NCBI GenBank assembly: GCA_003971905.1
Contig: RSEE01000035.1
Location: forward strand, 496,001-560,000
DNA from: Moniliella sp. 'wahieum'
Lineage: Eukaryota; Basidiomycota; Moniliellomycetes; Moniliellales; Moniliellaceae
DNA: 64,000 bases
Reading direction: 5' to 3'
Made by a program: the position numbers and the translations under genes
The notes under the pieces: generated by a model
Told to the model about the DNA's origin: nothing
The model's input: the letters and a program-made list of their open reading frames with translations, nothing else
Databases searched by the model: none
Part shown: positions 1 to 11,019 of the stretch, piece by piece
Layout of the letters: every line of letters starts with the position of its first letter
Numbering within the stretch: the stretch's first letter is position 1

Positions 1-433
1 GCGTAGATCGCCAGCCCTCGTCCTCGTCCTCAGCACTCAGTACTCAGTACTCAGTTCCCCTAGTCCGCGTGAGCCCTCCTTGTGCCGCGCCTCGGTCCCG
101 CCCAGTTTAGCCGCGTGTGATACTGTCCTTCGCCACGCCGCTCCCGTCTCAGCCCAGCCTCAGTTCAGCAGCGTGGGTCCTCCGCTGCCTTCCCCTTCCC
201 CGAGCCCGAAGGCTTCAGACACGCTACTGCCGCCCAAGCCGGTGCTACGCAGCCTTGCCACACTTGCAGCCGCCTCTGCTATACGCCGAGAGGCCTCTCC
301 TTGTCCCTAGCTCCGCAGCGGACCCACCAACCAGCCCAAGCGCGTAACTACCGTGAGTCGTCCTTAGGACCCCAAGGGATTGTACCCCTTAAACCCCCGG
401 GGCGGGCCCCCAGGTGGCGCCCGCCCCATGACA
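1..433 (+). mobile_element. LTR of a retrotransposon, 3' part only (cut by window start)
   Basis: This stretch matches, in opposite orientation, the complete LTR at 13939-14795. Closely similar blocks run through about 190-433, for example the stretch around AAGGGATTGTACCCC and the GGCGGGCCCC...GGCGCCCGCCC end. The copy ends in CATGACA at 433, equivalent to the CGTGACA end of the other copy. The 5' half lies outside the window. No tRNA-primer-binding TGG follows the end, so this is more likely a solo LTR or a 3' LTR than a 5' LTR. Divergence from the other copy (small indels, substitutions) means it is not a fresh insertion. Several short ORFs inside it are not genes. Confidence 0.75.
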
Positions 434-720
434 TCACTGTCGGAGATACTGCATTTGCAGATATGCTACGTGACTGTGGGGCGAATCTTGTCTTTACGCC
501 GGATTTGCAGACCGTGCAGAACCCCAACCCACTCCCCGGCTTCACGTCTTCAACCGTGTTGAATACCAACACCCTTGACCCACCGACACAGGAGGTCAAT
601 GTCATCAACAACCCCCTCTTCTCGTTTGACTGGTCCTTTTATGGTGACAATCCCACCGTCGCGCCGGAGCTGGAAGACAATGACCCGCTCCGAGAAATCA
701 TGTCTCTGACACCGTATTAG
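434..720 (+). CDS. Orphan C-terminal coding fragment next to the LTR
   Basis: An open frame leaves the LTR and continues about 95 codons to a TAG at 718-720. Its residues (MLRDCGANLVFTPDLQ..., then NNPLFSFDWSFYGDNPT, ending MSLTPY) have a balanced composition unlike the Pro/Arg/Ser-rich shadow frames nearby. A possible splice acceptor (GCATTTGCAG, ending at 460) could make it a 3' exon of an upstream gene outside the window. I do not recognise the family. Either it is a real last exon with the LTR lying in an intron or upstream, or a host gene truncated by the insertion. The frame through 301-433 lies in the LTR and should not be counted as host coding. Confidence 0.35.
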
Positions 721-3700
721 GTTCCTGTCCCTCTTTCGTCCTGCTCCCTCCCCCTTTTATCATCCGAGAGAAGGGGGTTGGGCTTAAAGCCTAGGCGGAC
801 TCATCCTATTCTTCCTTGGCCAATTCTCCATCATATCGCCTAGTCATCCCTGGCAGCGTATCTACCGTTCTTTCCTCTAACTTCCTGCGTGGTTTATATG
901 CTTGCCTGTGTGGTGCTTTTTGCATTGATTCTTGTTTGAAGATAAGTTTCCTCTTTTCTTACGCGCTTCCTTTATGCTCTCTGCATCTTCAACGATTGTA
1001 CGAGCTCCAATTCTCACTCCTTGAAGCTCGTCATAATACCAACGCTCACCATCTATACGATGAATTCAACGTCCCCCTCCCCCATATGGCCACGCATTCT
1101 CTTTCCCAACAGAAGCCTTTGTTGATACTGATATCTCACTCATATTGTTGCTTTTTTCATATAAAAGCAGAAGGGACGGTTCTTGCTGTATGGTAGAGCA
1201 ACAGAGATCCCTATACTGTGAGCGTTCCAAACGAAACGAAGGACAAGGCGGCGGCGGGGGATGTGTAGAATGTCAGGCCTGTCAGGCTTGAATTGTGAGA
1301 AACTTCGAGCTCTCGCAACGTGCTGAACGCGTTCAGATCTACATATGTATCCGTGCGGGGCCTGTGGCGCCCTTCCTCGACGGCGTAACAACCGCCTCTT
1401 AGCTGTTCCCAAGACCGGTTGGTGAGAACCGCGCACAGAAAAAGCGCCATCCTCAAATCGTCTCTGATGCTCTCTTCGGTGTGGGCGGCACAGGGCGGTA
1501 CCTGCGGCACCCGTCGCCTCTCCAAAACCACTTGTCCCCATGGTCATCGGTCACATGGCACCTGTAAGATCTAGGACCGACGTTGGCCCGAGCGCCCAAC
1601 GCACTCAGCCACATGTCATAAATGTCACATGTCACAGATCTTAATGAGAGCTTACGCGCTTACATGCTTAATGCTTGCGTGTGTTGGTACCATACACTAA
1701 CATAAATCATTTCTTCGTTTGATCTCGATTCACGTTTCGATTACCACGGCTCTTACAGATCCCGGCGTTGCGTGCCTCTCTGACCAGATAACACAATCCA
1801 CTGCCAGCCCTGTTAAGCGCTGGTGCCCGCGGCGTGGGTCCTAGCGATCTGGATTAGAGTTCCTACTTCGGATTTTTCGGCACAGCTATAATATAAGGAT
1901 CACTCATCGACATCAGTCTCTCTCTCGATATTCAGTTCCTAAGTTAAAGTACTTGCACTGCATATCCATACAGGGACGGACCGGAAACGGTTCGCCCACA
2001 TGCCACACCAGAGACTCACACTGTCAGCGATGGTTCATCCTCATCCGTTGTTACGTGTTGGCGGCACTACCTCATACCACCCAAATTAGCAGTGGCCAAT
2101 AACTGTGTGGCGCCGGCAGGCCCCCCTTGGCGGTTCAGTTCAGCTCAGCCGCTCAGCGCGCTCACCCCCGCCCCGCTCGTCTCAATTTCATATTCACAGA
2201 AGCGCGAGCGGGGAGTAGGATGAAAACGTATATTGATGAACGTGGTGAACTAATACAAGCGATGGGCGATCGAGATGACGGCGCCATCCAGCCTTTCAGG
2301 CCTCGGCCGCTGACCGCTGACCGCTGAAAGCAATTTCCAACAAGATCCTTTGACCTGAAATCTCCTGATGAGGTACTATCCGCTAGCCACTGTTACCATC
2401 AGTTTCTTGGGGATAATATTGGGCACAAGTAGTAGTAGTATGCGCGTGTTGCTGTACTGTGGGTAATATGCATGGGAGTCTCGTCCAAATACCCCGAAGT
2501 GCGATTAGTTATCGTTGTTTGCAGTCCGCAATATTCGTTTGGTGCTCCGTGGACGAGAGTAAAGTGAGCAACCGCGCATCATCCTGGAGAAAGCGTAGAT
2601 ATATGTACTTTGTAGTAGGCTTATCCATGTGACAAAAAGGTCTCTCACTTCTCACTGAAGCCGTCGCTTCGACGAATCTGGTGACTTTGTATGCAGAGAG
2701 GAAGGGATCATCATCAATCCCCCTTTTAGTGCCATAACTAGCCCCCCTCCCCCTTCCACACAATACGTATAGTACCGAGAACGAAGCATGTGGGGCGCAA
2801 AGTATGTGCTACGACTTTCCATTTCTTCTCGCCCTTCCACCTTCTACCACCCTTACGAATTTACAACTCACGTCGATTATGCTGCAAGCCTCAGTTACTC
2901 TCAGGAGGGCTTGCTCTTCTTTAGGACTCCATCTGACTCCGCTTACTACAACACGTCGAGTGTGGTAACGCCACCGGGAACAACATTACCCCGGAGCTCC
3001 GGGACTCCTTCAAAGTAGTGTCTGACGGCCTATGTATACGCGGCTCCTGCCTTAGAGGGTCTGAGCTACTGCCCTTGCACGCCGGTAGCCACCCAAACTA
3101 GAGGGTCTCTCCCTTGCCTTATACCCACTCGGTTCAACGGTTCAACGTTCAACCAGGATCTCTGAAGCAGGACCTAATAACGTACGTGGCTCCGATTGGC
3201 CGTCCAAGGGTTTGTGCCCCTAAACTATAGGGCGGTGGGTCGCACCTCGGGCCTCCATGGCACACTCCGGGCACCTTGTTTTCAATATCGGCATTCTGGA
3301 GATAGTCGTTTTGCTTTTGCCAACACGTCATCCATCAGATGATTCTCACATGAATATCATGAATCTAGTCGCGGTACCTATATAGATGCTTTTTGTGGGT
3401 TGGAACCGTCGGTAATCTACACCGAGCGATCTCGTCCGTATCCAGTTTCTCTGTTACGCAAATAGTCATGCCAATCTTGGTGCATATGCCGTCCGGGAAC
3501 GTCAAAACCGTTACAATAAGCAACCATGGTCGCGGTTCATTCTCAGCGCTGGATGAGGTGAACCATGCAGCGGAGAACTATGGAACGCGAAGTATGGAAC
3601 AATAGATTAAGGACCGACATGACGGCATTTGAATCACTCTCAGGCCAGGCCATAGGCCTGATAGTCTCATTTAGGACATCAATGGTAGGTGAGTGAGAAT

Positions 3701-3802
3701 GTCCATTAGTCCATCCCGGTATACAGATAGGACGTGGATGGAGAACTTTTTCCTTGACGCGAACGAGTGATGCCATCCATGGCAGTCAAACGCTGCCTTC
3801 CC
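721..3802. other. 3 kb intergenic region, decayed repeats, no supported gene
   Basis: No ORF here has recognisable similarity or an intron pattern. G+C is lower than in the genes and short palindromic or repeated words are common, for example GGTTCAACGTTCAACC at about 3133. A block at about 2880-2990 is a diverged relative of one at 53040-53140 (separate entry). The first part (721-about 1200) may be the 3' untranslated region of the preceding fragment. Confidence 0.5.
2880..2990 (+). repeat. Diverged dispersed repeat, copy A (partner at 53040-53140)
   Basis: The words TTAGGAC, TCTGA(C/T)TCCGC, and TCGAGTGTGGTAACG occur in the same order and spacing as in the copy near 53040-53140, on the same strand. 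An upstream match (ATGCTGC...CTCAG) extends the similarity. The copies differ at many sites, so this looks like an old mobile-element remnant. No coding capacity or termini could be identified. Confidence 0.5.
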
Positions 3803-4729
3803 TCAGATTTCCCCGTACAGTTCCGTGCGCCGCTGCGACCACAATGGCATCTCCGCCTGTCGAAGCCAAATGGCTCAGATCAATGTTGGCCAGGCAAAGG
3901 CTGGGCGGCAGGGGGCATGTCGGAACATTGGGCCATCACCGTGCCAAAGGGATCGATGGCCATCGCATGACCCCATGAGGTCCGAGCCGTGCCTTCATGT
4001 TGCCCTACACAACGTCACACCCTACATGTTCAGTAGTTATCCAAGTGGGTGTGAAATCAAGAGGAAAAGAGGGACGCACCTACTTGCGCAGCACCAGGAC
4101 GTAGCACTGCGTCTCAACCGCCCGTGCACGCAGCAAAGCTCCCAATGGGCTGCACCCGTGCGAACGGTAAATGCCGAAGGATAGGTCAGGATCTCGGCCC
4201 CCTTGCGTCGGAGGTAGATGGAAGACTCGGGGAAACGCAGGTCGTAGCAGGTCAAAGGTCCAACTGCCCCACCGGGGATTGTACCACCTGGCTGGGCATT
4301 TCGCCTGGGATGGTGGTATTGGACTCCAATATGGTCAGTCCGCCTGCAATGTCCACGTCGAACAAGTGCAATTTGCGGTACCGCTGCACCTCTTTCCCAT
4401 CGGGCCAACCAGTAGCTGGTAGTAGCACGCGCTTGCGCCGCCTCAGTCCTGACCACGCTCTCTGGGTCGACTGGTGGCTCATGGATACCGACGGATACAA
4501 CACCTTGTGAGCCAGCGCTGCATCACGCATCGCTTGGACAAAAGAAGCGTTGGCGTGAGACCGAGCCAGGGATGGAACAATGCCGTGGGGGCGCGATGAA
4601 ATCGGTTGCCTCGGGGAGAAGACGGCCTTGGCGCGGCTTGCGACGCATGCTGGATCAGCCCCACAGCCGCGGCCGCGTTGAGGCCACATTGCCCCCACTG
4701 TTCATCTGACACACAGCAGCCAACCACAT
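3803..4729 (-). CDS. NIT1: Deaminated glutathione amidase, nitrilase superfamily (frameshifted in this sequence)
   Basis: Carbon-nitrogen hydrolase of the NIT1 (yeast Nit2) type, which removes deaminated glutathione formed by transaminase side reactions; known for the family, inferred here. Start ATG at 4729 gives [17 protein letters not shown]. Later frames give [18 protein letters not shown] sequence (catalytic Lys region), [20 protein letters not shown] (catalytic Cys) and [15 protein letters not shown]. After a predicted intron (4005-4079, GTGCGT...TAG) come [19 protein letters not shown] and the ending [15 protein letters not shown]. At least five frame changes break the gene. Several are explained by one missing base in a run, for example the AAA at 4135-4137 and the CC at 4094-4095. 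Divergent from the uS7 gene, with 331 bp between the starts. Sequencing error is likelier than a pseudogene because all family motifs survive. Confidence 0.85.
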
Positions 4730-5060
4730 ACTGGGATCGATGGTGTCCGTGGAGGACGCTCAACGAGTGGTGGGCAGGAGGAGCTGGCTATCTGTCCGCG
4801 GGGAACCAACGGACCCCGGACCCACCAAGCAGATAAGCGCTGAGCGATGGCCGATGGCCGATCGATGATTGTATCAACAACATTTCAAAACCAGCTGCTG
4901 CCGAGCCGGCGCACATGCTGGAAATGTTCACATTTGGTCGTGGGCGACGTTCAAATTGCTGCGGCCAACCTAGGATATACGCAACCCACTTTCTTTCGTC
5001 GCGCAGGTGGTGGTTTGCGTCCGGGTAGCCTCTTAGGCCAGGCAGACAACACGATCCAAG
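4730..5060. promoter_or_regulatory. Shared divergent promoter region, amidase / uS7
   Basis: These 331 bp separate the two oppositely directed start codons, so promoters for both genes must lie here. I see no clear TATA box. An ORF (4788-5219, minus) runs through it but has no recognisable sequence. Confidence 0.5.
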
Positions 5061-5678
5061 ATGGCTACGGTGCAGACGATCCCAAGGAGGCCGCTGCTGT
5101 TGCCGCCCCCAAGGGCGCGGTTCCTGCTGTTTGGCAAATACGATGTGCAGGACGTGGAGGTGAAGGACCTGTCGCTCCAAGACTACATCTCGCTCCGCAA
5201 CGCGGTCTACGTGCCGCACACTGCTGGCCGGTACGCCAGCAAGGCCTTTAAGAAGGCGTCGATGCGATTGTTGAGCGTCTGGTCGATGCGCTGATGATGA
5301 ACGGTCGCAACAACGGCAAGAAGCTCATGGCTGTGCGCATTGTCGCCCACGCGTTCGAGATCATCTCGCTCTTGACGGACCAGAACCCGATCCAGGTGTT
5401 GGTGGACGCGATCATTAACACGGGCCCTCGTGAGGACTCGACCCGGATCGGCTCTGGCGGCACGGTCCGCCGCCGCAGGCTGTCGACGTGTCGCCGCTCC
5501 GCCGCGTCAACCAGGCCATCTTCTGACGATTGGCACGCGCGAGTCTGCGTTCCGCAACGTCAAGTCTATCTCGGAGTGCCTTGCGGACGAGCTGATCAAC
5601 GCCGCCAAGGGATCCTCCAACTCGTACGCCATCAAGAAGAAGGACGAGCTGGAGCGTGTGGCCAAGAGCAACCGTTAA
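5061..5678 (+). CDS. RPS5: 40S ribosomal protein uS7 (RPS5), frameshifted in this sequence
   Basis: Small-subunit ribosomal protein of the head region, at the E site and mRNA exit. Signature segments appear in successive frames: [100 protein letters not shown] and the invariant C-terminus [21 protein letters not shown], split here as the end of the frame stopping at 5678. Frame breaks lie near 5080, 5125, 5264 (a CC apparently read as C), 5474 and 5523 (again CC read as C). No intron is needed. The start at 5061 has a good context (AAGATGGCT). An essential single-copy protein this well preserved between breaks is unlikely to be a pseudogene. An unspliced retrocopy remains possible. Confidence 0.9.
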
Positions 5679-7233
5679 TGCCCTCAAGTAATATACCACA
5701 CGAGGTGGCGGGAGCGCCAATGCCTCCCCGTAATCGCTTGTTGATCCTGGCTACGCTTGCACCCCACCGGGGTGCCCTGCTGCTTGCATTCGCTGCGCCT
5801 GCCCTGCTTTGTTCCCATAGTGCATCCGGGAACACGGCGGGCTCCATGTCCCTGACCTTAGGCACCCACTGGCGCTGCCACCGGCGTTTGTTTGTGTACT
5901 GTACCCCCACCCGTGTACCTGCTCCTGGTACGCCTGATGCAAAAAAAAAACCTTTGGAACGCATACTTTCGGACCACATAGCCTCCCCTTGGAGAAGATA
6001 GGGAAAGGCGTTATATTGGCCGCTTTGGCATGTTACTGCCCTGTGTGTATGCGTGAAGCAGATGCTAGTGTGAGACGGGGGTTTCCACTTGATGGCATTC
6101 CAAAGCGAAGGATGTAAGCGCTAAGCCTTCAGAGTTCCTCCCAGTCTCCCCAATCTTGCCGGCATTCTCAGCCTCATCAACGCTACACTCACTGAGGAAC
6201 CCAGCAGGGGCAGGCAGTGTTCATTTGCAATGTGGACGATACTCTACTTGTATGCCTGATGCCTGGCGATAGCGACTGGAGGAGGATGGGTACCTCGAGC
6301 ACCTCGGAGACAGGAAACACCGAGGCGCAGCGGAATATGAATTGCGAGCCAGCTTCTGGTTGCTCTGGGTTAGGGGGACCAGGGACAGGGGTGCCCAGTG
6401 GGTACGCGGGGGATCGCCGGTGATCTTTTCCAGTGACTAGTGGGCGCTGGTGAGAGTGTCGCGAGTGCCTGTGACATGTGACATGTGCATGTGAGCGATG
6501 CAGTGTGCGACACGCTACAGTCGGGCCGAGCAGAGACAGGCAGATGCGCCACTGCCGCTGGAACAATATATGTACGGCAATGATTAATGAGAAGCGGCTC
6601 AGGAAGCCTGCGCGTAGCGCGGTGTGAGGGCTGGTGCGACCTGGCCAGCATTTTGCCTTCTAGTTTGGATCGAGAGGATTGGGCACACTGCCCCCGTGCG
6701 AACGCCTCTTTCAGCCACGTTTGCCACCCGGCCGCGTTGGTTAGCCGGTTCGCCCAGCCCTGATTGCCCGGCAGCACCAGGCCAGTGTCTGCAACATGAA
6801 TATTGATATTACTCGGTAGCGTTCCATAGTCCATGTTCTGAGGGCCGGCACAGTGCCAGTGCCCGGAAGCTTCTTCCCGGGCAGGCCACTGCAGCAGTGT
6901 CCGCCGTATTTGCCCGTGCAGGGGAAATAAAATTACGCATGCTGCATGCAGCCTGGGGCCTGAGGCAGCCAAGGAACCGTCCCGGTCACCGGCCGATCTG
7001 CAGCGCTAACGCTGAGACGCTGCGGCTCAGCACTACAGGCACCCCCTTCTTCCTCGCATGGCGCCAGTCGCGGCAGCGCGCTTGCCCAGTCCAGCCGTAC
7101 CTGCCCATAGACTAGAGTCTCAATCCAAGCCCAACCCAGTCCTCGCAACCTGGTATCGCCCCCTGTCGTTGTGCGCCCTGCTGTGCGCTCCACACCCCCC
7201 GCTTGCTCCCTCTCGCCTCCCCACCACCATCCC
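5679..7233. other. Intergenic region between uS7 and bZIP genes
   Basis: About 1.5 kb. It contains an A-run (5940-5949), a tandem TGACATG motif (about 6471-6496) and many CAG/CTG-rich words. Minus-strand ORFs here (6189-6566, 6370-6972) show no recognisable protein. The last few hundred bases must hold the bZIP promoter and 5' leader, which is C/T-rich just before the ATG. Confidence 0.45.
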
Positions 7234-9192
7234 ATGGCGTACCGGGAAAGCGGCCCGTCGGTCCTGTGGGGACTCAACCAGTTCCTGCCTGACCAGGACG
7301 GCTCGCGCCCCCAGCCGCCGAGCCAGGCGCTTGCTCCCAACCCGTCTGCTGCCCACACTGCCGCCGCCAGGCTTCACGCGTCGGCTCCCAGCCCCACCTC
7401 ATTCCACCTCGACGCCATGTCGCCTGACACGGCCCACTTCACTGACCAGCTCGCTCTCTGGACCAATGCCTCCTTCTCCTTCGATGGCCCCACAGGCCAT
7501 GCCCTGATGGCCGACGAGGACAAGGAAAAGGAAAAGACCAAGGAGGAAAAAACGAGGGGACAATGCTACCGTCTCCCCCTCGTCTCTCCCCCTTCCATTG
7601 GCCCCGACCAGGAGGGCTGCGGTGAACGGGAGCTTCGCTTGGACCGTGCGCGCGCGCGGTACAGCTACGCCCCGTCGCGTCCTGTCCAGCAGCCTGCGTC
7701 TGACCCCCTTGCTCTCCGTCGGCACCGACGGAGCGCGCACCAGCCGGAACCAGACAATGGCACCGCAGGTGCTTAGCAACTTTTCCGGGTCATCGGTGGG
7801 CTCAAACGGTGCCTCTCCTCAGCCTGCTCCTTCCCAGTCGTCTCAGTCAACCGCACCCCACGTCCTTCAACAGCAACTCCTCTCGGCCCTGGGAGTCAAC
7901 CCGCTTGCGCTCCTTCCGTTGAGCCAGCTTCTCTCCTCCCTGGGTGCGTTGGGGGGTTGACCAATCTGTCTGGTTTGGGTGGGCTGAACCAACTGGGTGG
8001 GTTGGGCGCATTGGGCGGACTTGAGAACTTGCCCGCCTTGCAGAATCTTCAAGGTCTTGGGGCTTGTTGGTCAAGAACATCAAGGCCAGCCCATTGGCCA
8101 TCCAGCTGCCCAAGGGCAGGCGCCGCAGCCCCAGACTCAGGCTCAGACCCAGGCCAGCCTCTGCGTCCCTTGTCCAAACACTGCAGGGATGCAACAGCCT
8201 GCGCCCGTGCCCCAAGCGCAGCTGGTAAGCCAATTGCAGCCACCGGTTCAGCCGAGGAGCCCAGGTCTGGCCCTACAGGCCCCCGGTCCGCACCCTTCTC
8301 CCCTCGTGCACCAACCGACGCCCAACCAAGATTGGCTGCAACAAATGCTGCGTACATCCTTGCAGCCAACGTGCGGCTGCACCCCCAACCCCGCCTACGC
8401 TACCTACGGCGGCGCCGGTGGCTGCCGCCCCCACGGGTCCGGCTTCCACTCTCGCCTCACCCCTGCCTCGGTCCTGGCTACCTCGGGCACACCAGCGCAC
8501 GGCCCAGCTTCGGTCCTGGACCCACCCCCTGCTACTCCAGCCAGCTCGGCCCACGGACCTAGCCCAGCCCGTCCGCCCCCGCCCCTGGACCTGCCCCCAA
8601 GAAAAAGCGGGGCACGTCCCGAGCCGGTGCGGCGAGTAAGCCTACCTCTCCAAAGGGCGGGGGACTTGCCTCCGGCGTTGGGCAAACGAGGGAGCCAAGG
8701 AAGCGCCAGCGGAAGTACGGCCGCCCACCGTGCCGACATTGATTCCTCTACCATCCCGCCGCTTGTGCTGGTTGACACGGGCAATCCCGAAGCCGATGCG
8801 GAAGCCAACCGACTTGCGATCGAGGAGGACAAACGGCGCGCAACACCGCGGCCAGCGCACGGTTCCGGTTCAAGAAGAAGCAGCGCGAGGCGGCGCTCGA
8901 GGCGGACCACAAAGAGCTGCGCGACCGGGTGGAGGAGTTGGAGGTGGAGAATGCCAAGTTGCACACGGAGAATGGCTGGCTGCGCTCCTTCTTCACGGAA
9001 TCCAACCTGGCCCAGGCCCAGGGTTCATTCTCTACCCCGCCCGGCTTGGTGATGGAGAACCCTTCGGCAACGCCCGCTTCCCCGATTGGTACGGCACGCC
9101 CTTACACACAGCGTGCCTCGCCCTCCGTTCTGTCTCACCCTGAGCCCAGCGAATTCACTCGCGCCAGCCACAAGCGCTCCCGGGAGAACTGA
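7234..9192 (+). CDS. bZIP transcription factor, Met4/Cys-3/MetR-like (frameshifted in this sequence)
   Basis: Nuclear DNA-binding regulator. The C-terminal third has a basic region NTAASARFRFKKKQREAALE (about 8855-8910) followed by a heptad zipper, ELRDRVEELEVENAKLHTEN. This basic-region type is that of fungal sulfur regulators (Neurospora cys-3, Aspergillus metR, S. pombe zip1), so control of sulfur-assimilation genes is a reasonable inference. The N-terminal part (MAYRESGPSVLWGLNQFLPD) and middle are Gln/Pro/Leu-rich, with a run of NLSGLGGLNQLGGLGALGG at about 7967-8020. The frame changes several times (about 7560-7800, about 7955, about 8060-8100, about 8848). At 8848 one missing C restores KRRRNTAAS. 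The ATG at 7234 is the first in frame with the N-terminal ORF; exact exon structure is uncertain. The 3' end is tandemly duplicated. Confidence 0.8.
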
Positions 9193-9520
9193 TTTGACTA
9201 CCCGTCCTTACCTTTCTCCTCCCCCCTTCCCTCTTTCCCCCCTCCTGTATCATGAGTTCATGCCCACTCCAGTTCGGTACTCCAACGGACCGACTGAAGC
9301 GATACCCCACCCTCCAACAGGCGGGTTCTGAGCGAATTCACCCGCCAGCCACATGCGCACCCGGGAGGACTGATTTGACTACCGTCCTTTCCTTCCGTTC
9401 TCTCTCTTTCTCTCCCTTTCCTCTCTCTCTCCTCTTGCATCATGAGCTCACGCCCACTCCAGTTCGGTACTCCAACGGACCGACTGAAGCGATACCCCAC
9501 CCTCCAACAGGCGGGTTCTG
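9148..9520 (+). repeat. Tandem duplication of the bZIP gene 3' end (183-bp period)
   Basis: Copy A (9148-9330) begins in the last codons of the bZIP gene at AGCGAATTCAC and includes the stop codon and about 140 bp of 3' flank. Copy B (9331-9520) repeats it at an offset of 183 bp. The segment from CACTCCAGTTCGGTACTCC to AACAGGCGGGTTCTG is identical in both, while the C/T-rich middle has diverged. With one base restored, copy B still encodes a near-copy of the C-terminus (SEFTRASH..TRED, then stop). Confidence 0.9.
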
Positions 9521-11019
9521 CTTTGTGACTGCGATCACGGTCTTGTTTTGCTTCCCGCTCCCATGCCGCTGCCAGTGGTCCTTTCCCTGGTGCTGGCTTG
9601 AGAGTGCAATGGAATAATTAGAATCAAAGTACCACGTATGAGCACTGCAGTGTGCTGGGGAGGACGGCAGCCCTAGAAGGTTATTGTTTGGTAGCTATAC
9701 TATGGAGGGTTAGGACGAGGAAAACTACGACGGGTGCTGTGAGACCAGTACTTGGGTGAGGAAAGGAATAACCCGATTGATTCAACCCGATCCAGGGAAG
9801 AAATGTTCCTCGCAGAACTACGATCCATACCTAGAAAGAGGGCATGGGATCAACTCATACCGCAAGTCCAACGTGGGGGAAGGAGCTTCCCAACCCTGCG
9901 CCCTGACCGGCGGGATAGGGTCATCAGGGTGGGCTGCCCCCTCCCTCCAAAGAGAGAAGAGGGCAACAAAGAAGCCTCCGTCCCACGCCGTTCTTCTTCC
10001 ACGATCGTAACAGCCAGAGGACCATTGAGGGAACAAAAAATGCCCCGGTCCAAAGCTTGACATGATGGTGGGGAAAGGGAACTGACAAAAGAAAAAAGAA
10101 GATAGAAGGAGCCAGTGCCTACGCACGAGGCAAGAGCAGAGGAGCAAAGGGGACAAAGATGGATGAGAGTCCATTGTTAGTATGTTTGTCTTAGCATGCG
10201 CACTCCTCAGTCCTGATGTCGGAGGGCAAGAAGGTGAGGTGGATAAGGAAGAGCAGGCGGGATGGAGGAAAGAGGAAGAAAATTCCTGTTGCGGGAAAAG
10301 ATAAATAAGCTACCCTGGCCATTCCGCTGGGGCGGAATGCGAAAAAAGTGGAGTTTGCGCTGAGCATTCCAGCGGCGGAGCCTTTCTTGAAACATTTCAC
10401 CACTGGAACCATCTTCTCTTGGAGGTCAGCTTGACCGCTGAGGCGCTGAGGCCTGCTCAGGCGCTCAGGGCTGGCTAAGGCTCAGCCGGTCTCTCGGACT
10501 GCCTCGCCTCCACTTTCAAACCAGACGGAATCGAAGCGCGAATGCCCCTGAGGTTCAGGACGTTCAGGATGCAGGTCCCCCTCAGGCAGGCGACGGCGGC
10601 TCAAGAGGTAGGCTGTGGCCGGCTATTTTGGCGGGCAAGGGAGAGACGGGGCCTAGACATACATTGCACGGGTAGCCAGTCGTCGAGTCACTGGAGTCCA
10701 GACACTAGTCACCAGCGCAACACAACGGAGCCACGCAAGGAAAGGTGGATGTACATATTTCGAGCGAGCGACGGGAATAGGCCTGGGAGGGAGCGACTGC
10801 GTTGGTCCACCGATCCCAACGAGAACAACGCCCAAGAGGGTATCAAGAGGGTGTGAGGACGAAGAGGAAGAACGGGAAAGGACAGGGGAGAGTGCAGCCA
10901 GCGGCGCTGGTTGCGGTGAGTGGGGCAGGCAGCACGAGAGAGACACTTGACAAACGGCACCAAGTCGGCCGGGACAAGAAAAGGTCGTGCCAAGAACCAG
11001 GGGGGCGCAGACCCAGCAT
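9521..11019. other. Intergenic region between bZIP and PAC1 3' ends
   Basis: About 1.5 kb between two convergent genes. It is purine-rich on the plus strand in 9750-10400. A GCTGAGG/CTCAGG-type palindromic cluster lies at about 10430-10500. ORFs on both strands are low-complexity and unsupported. Confidence 0.4.

Noticed and set aside
5061..5678. Programmed ribosomal frameshifting in RPS5
   Set aside because: Five or more shifts in one ribosomal-protein gene, at sites without slippery heptamers and with the same homopolymer signature as in unrelated genes, fit sequencing error far better.
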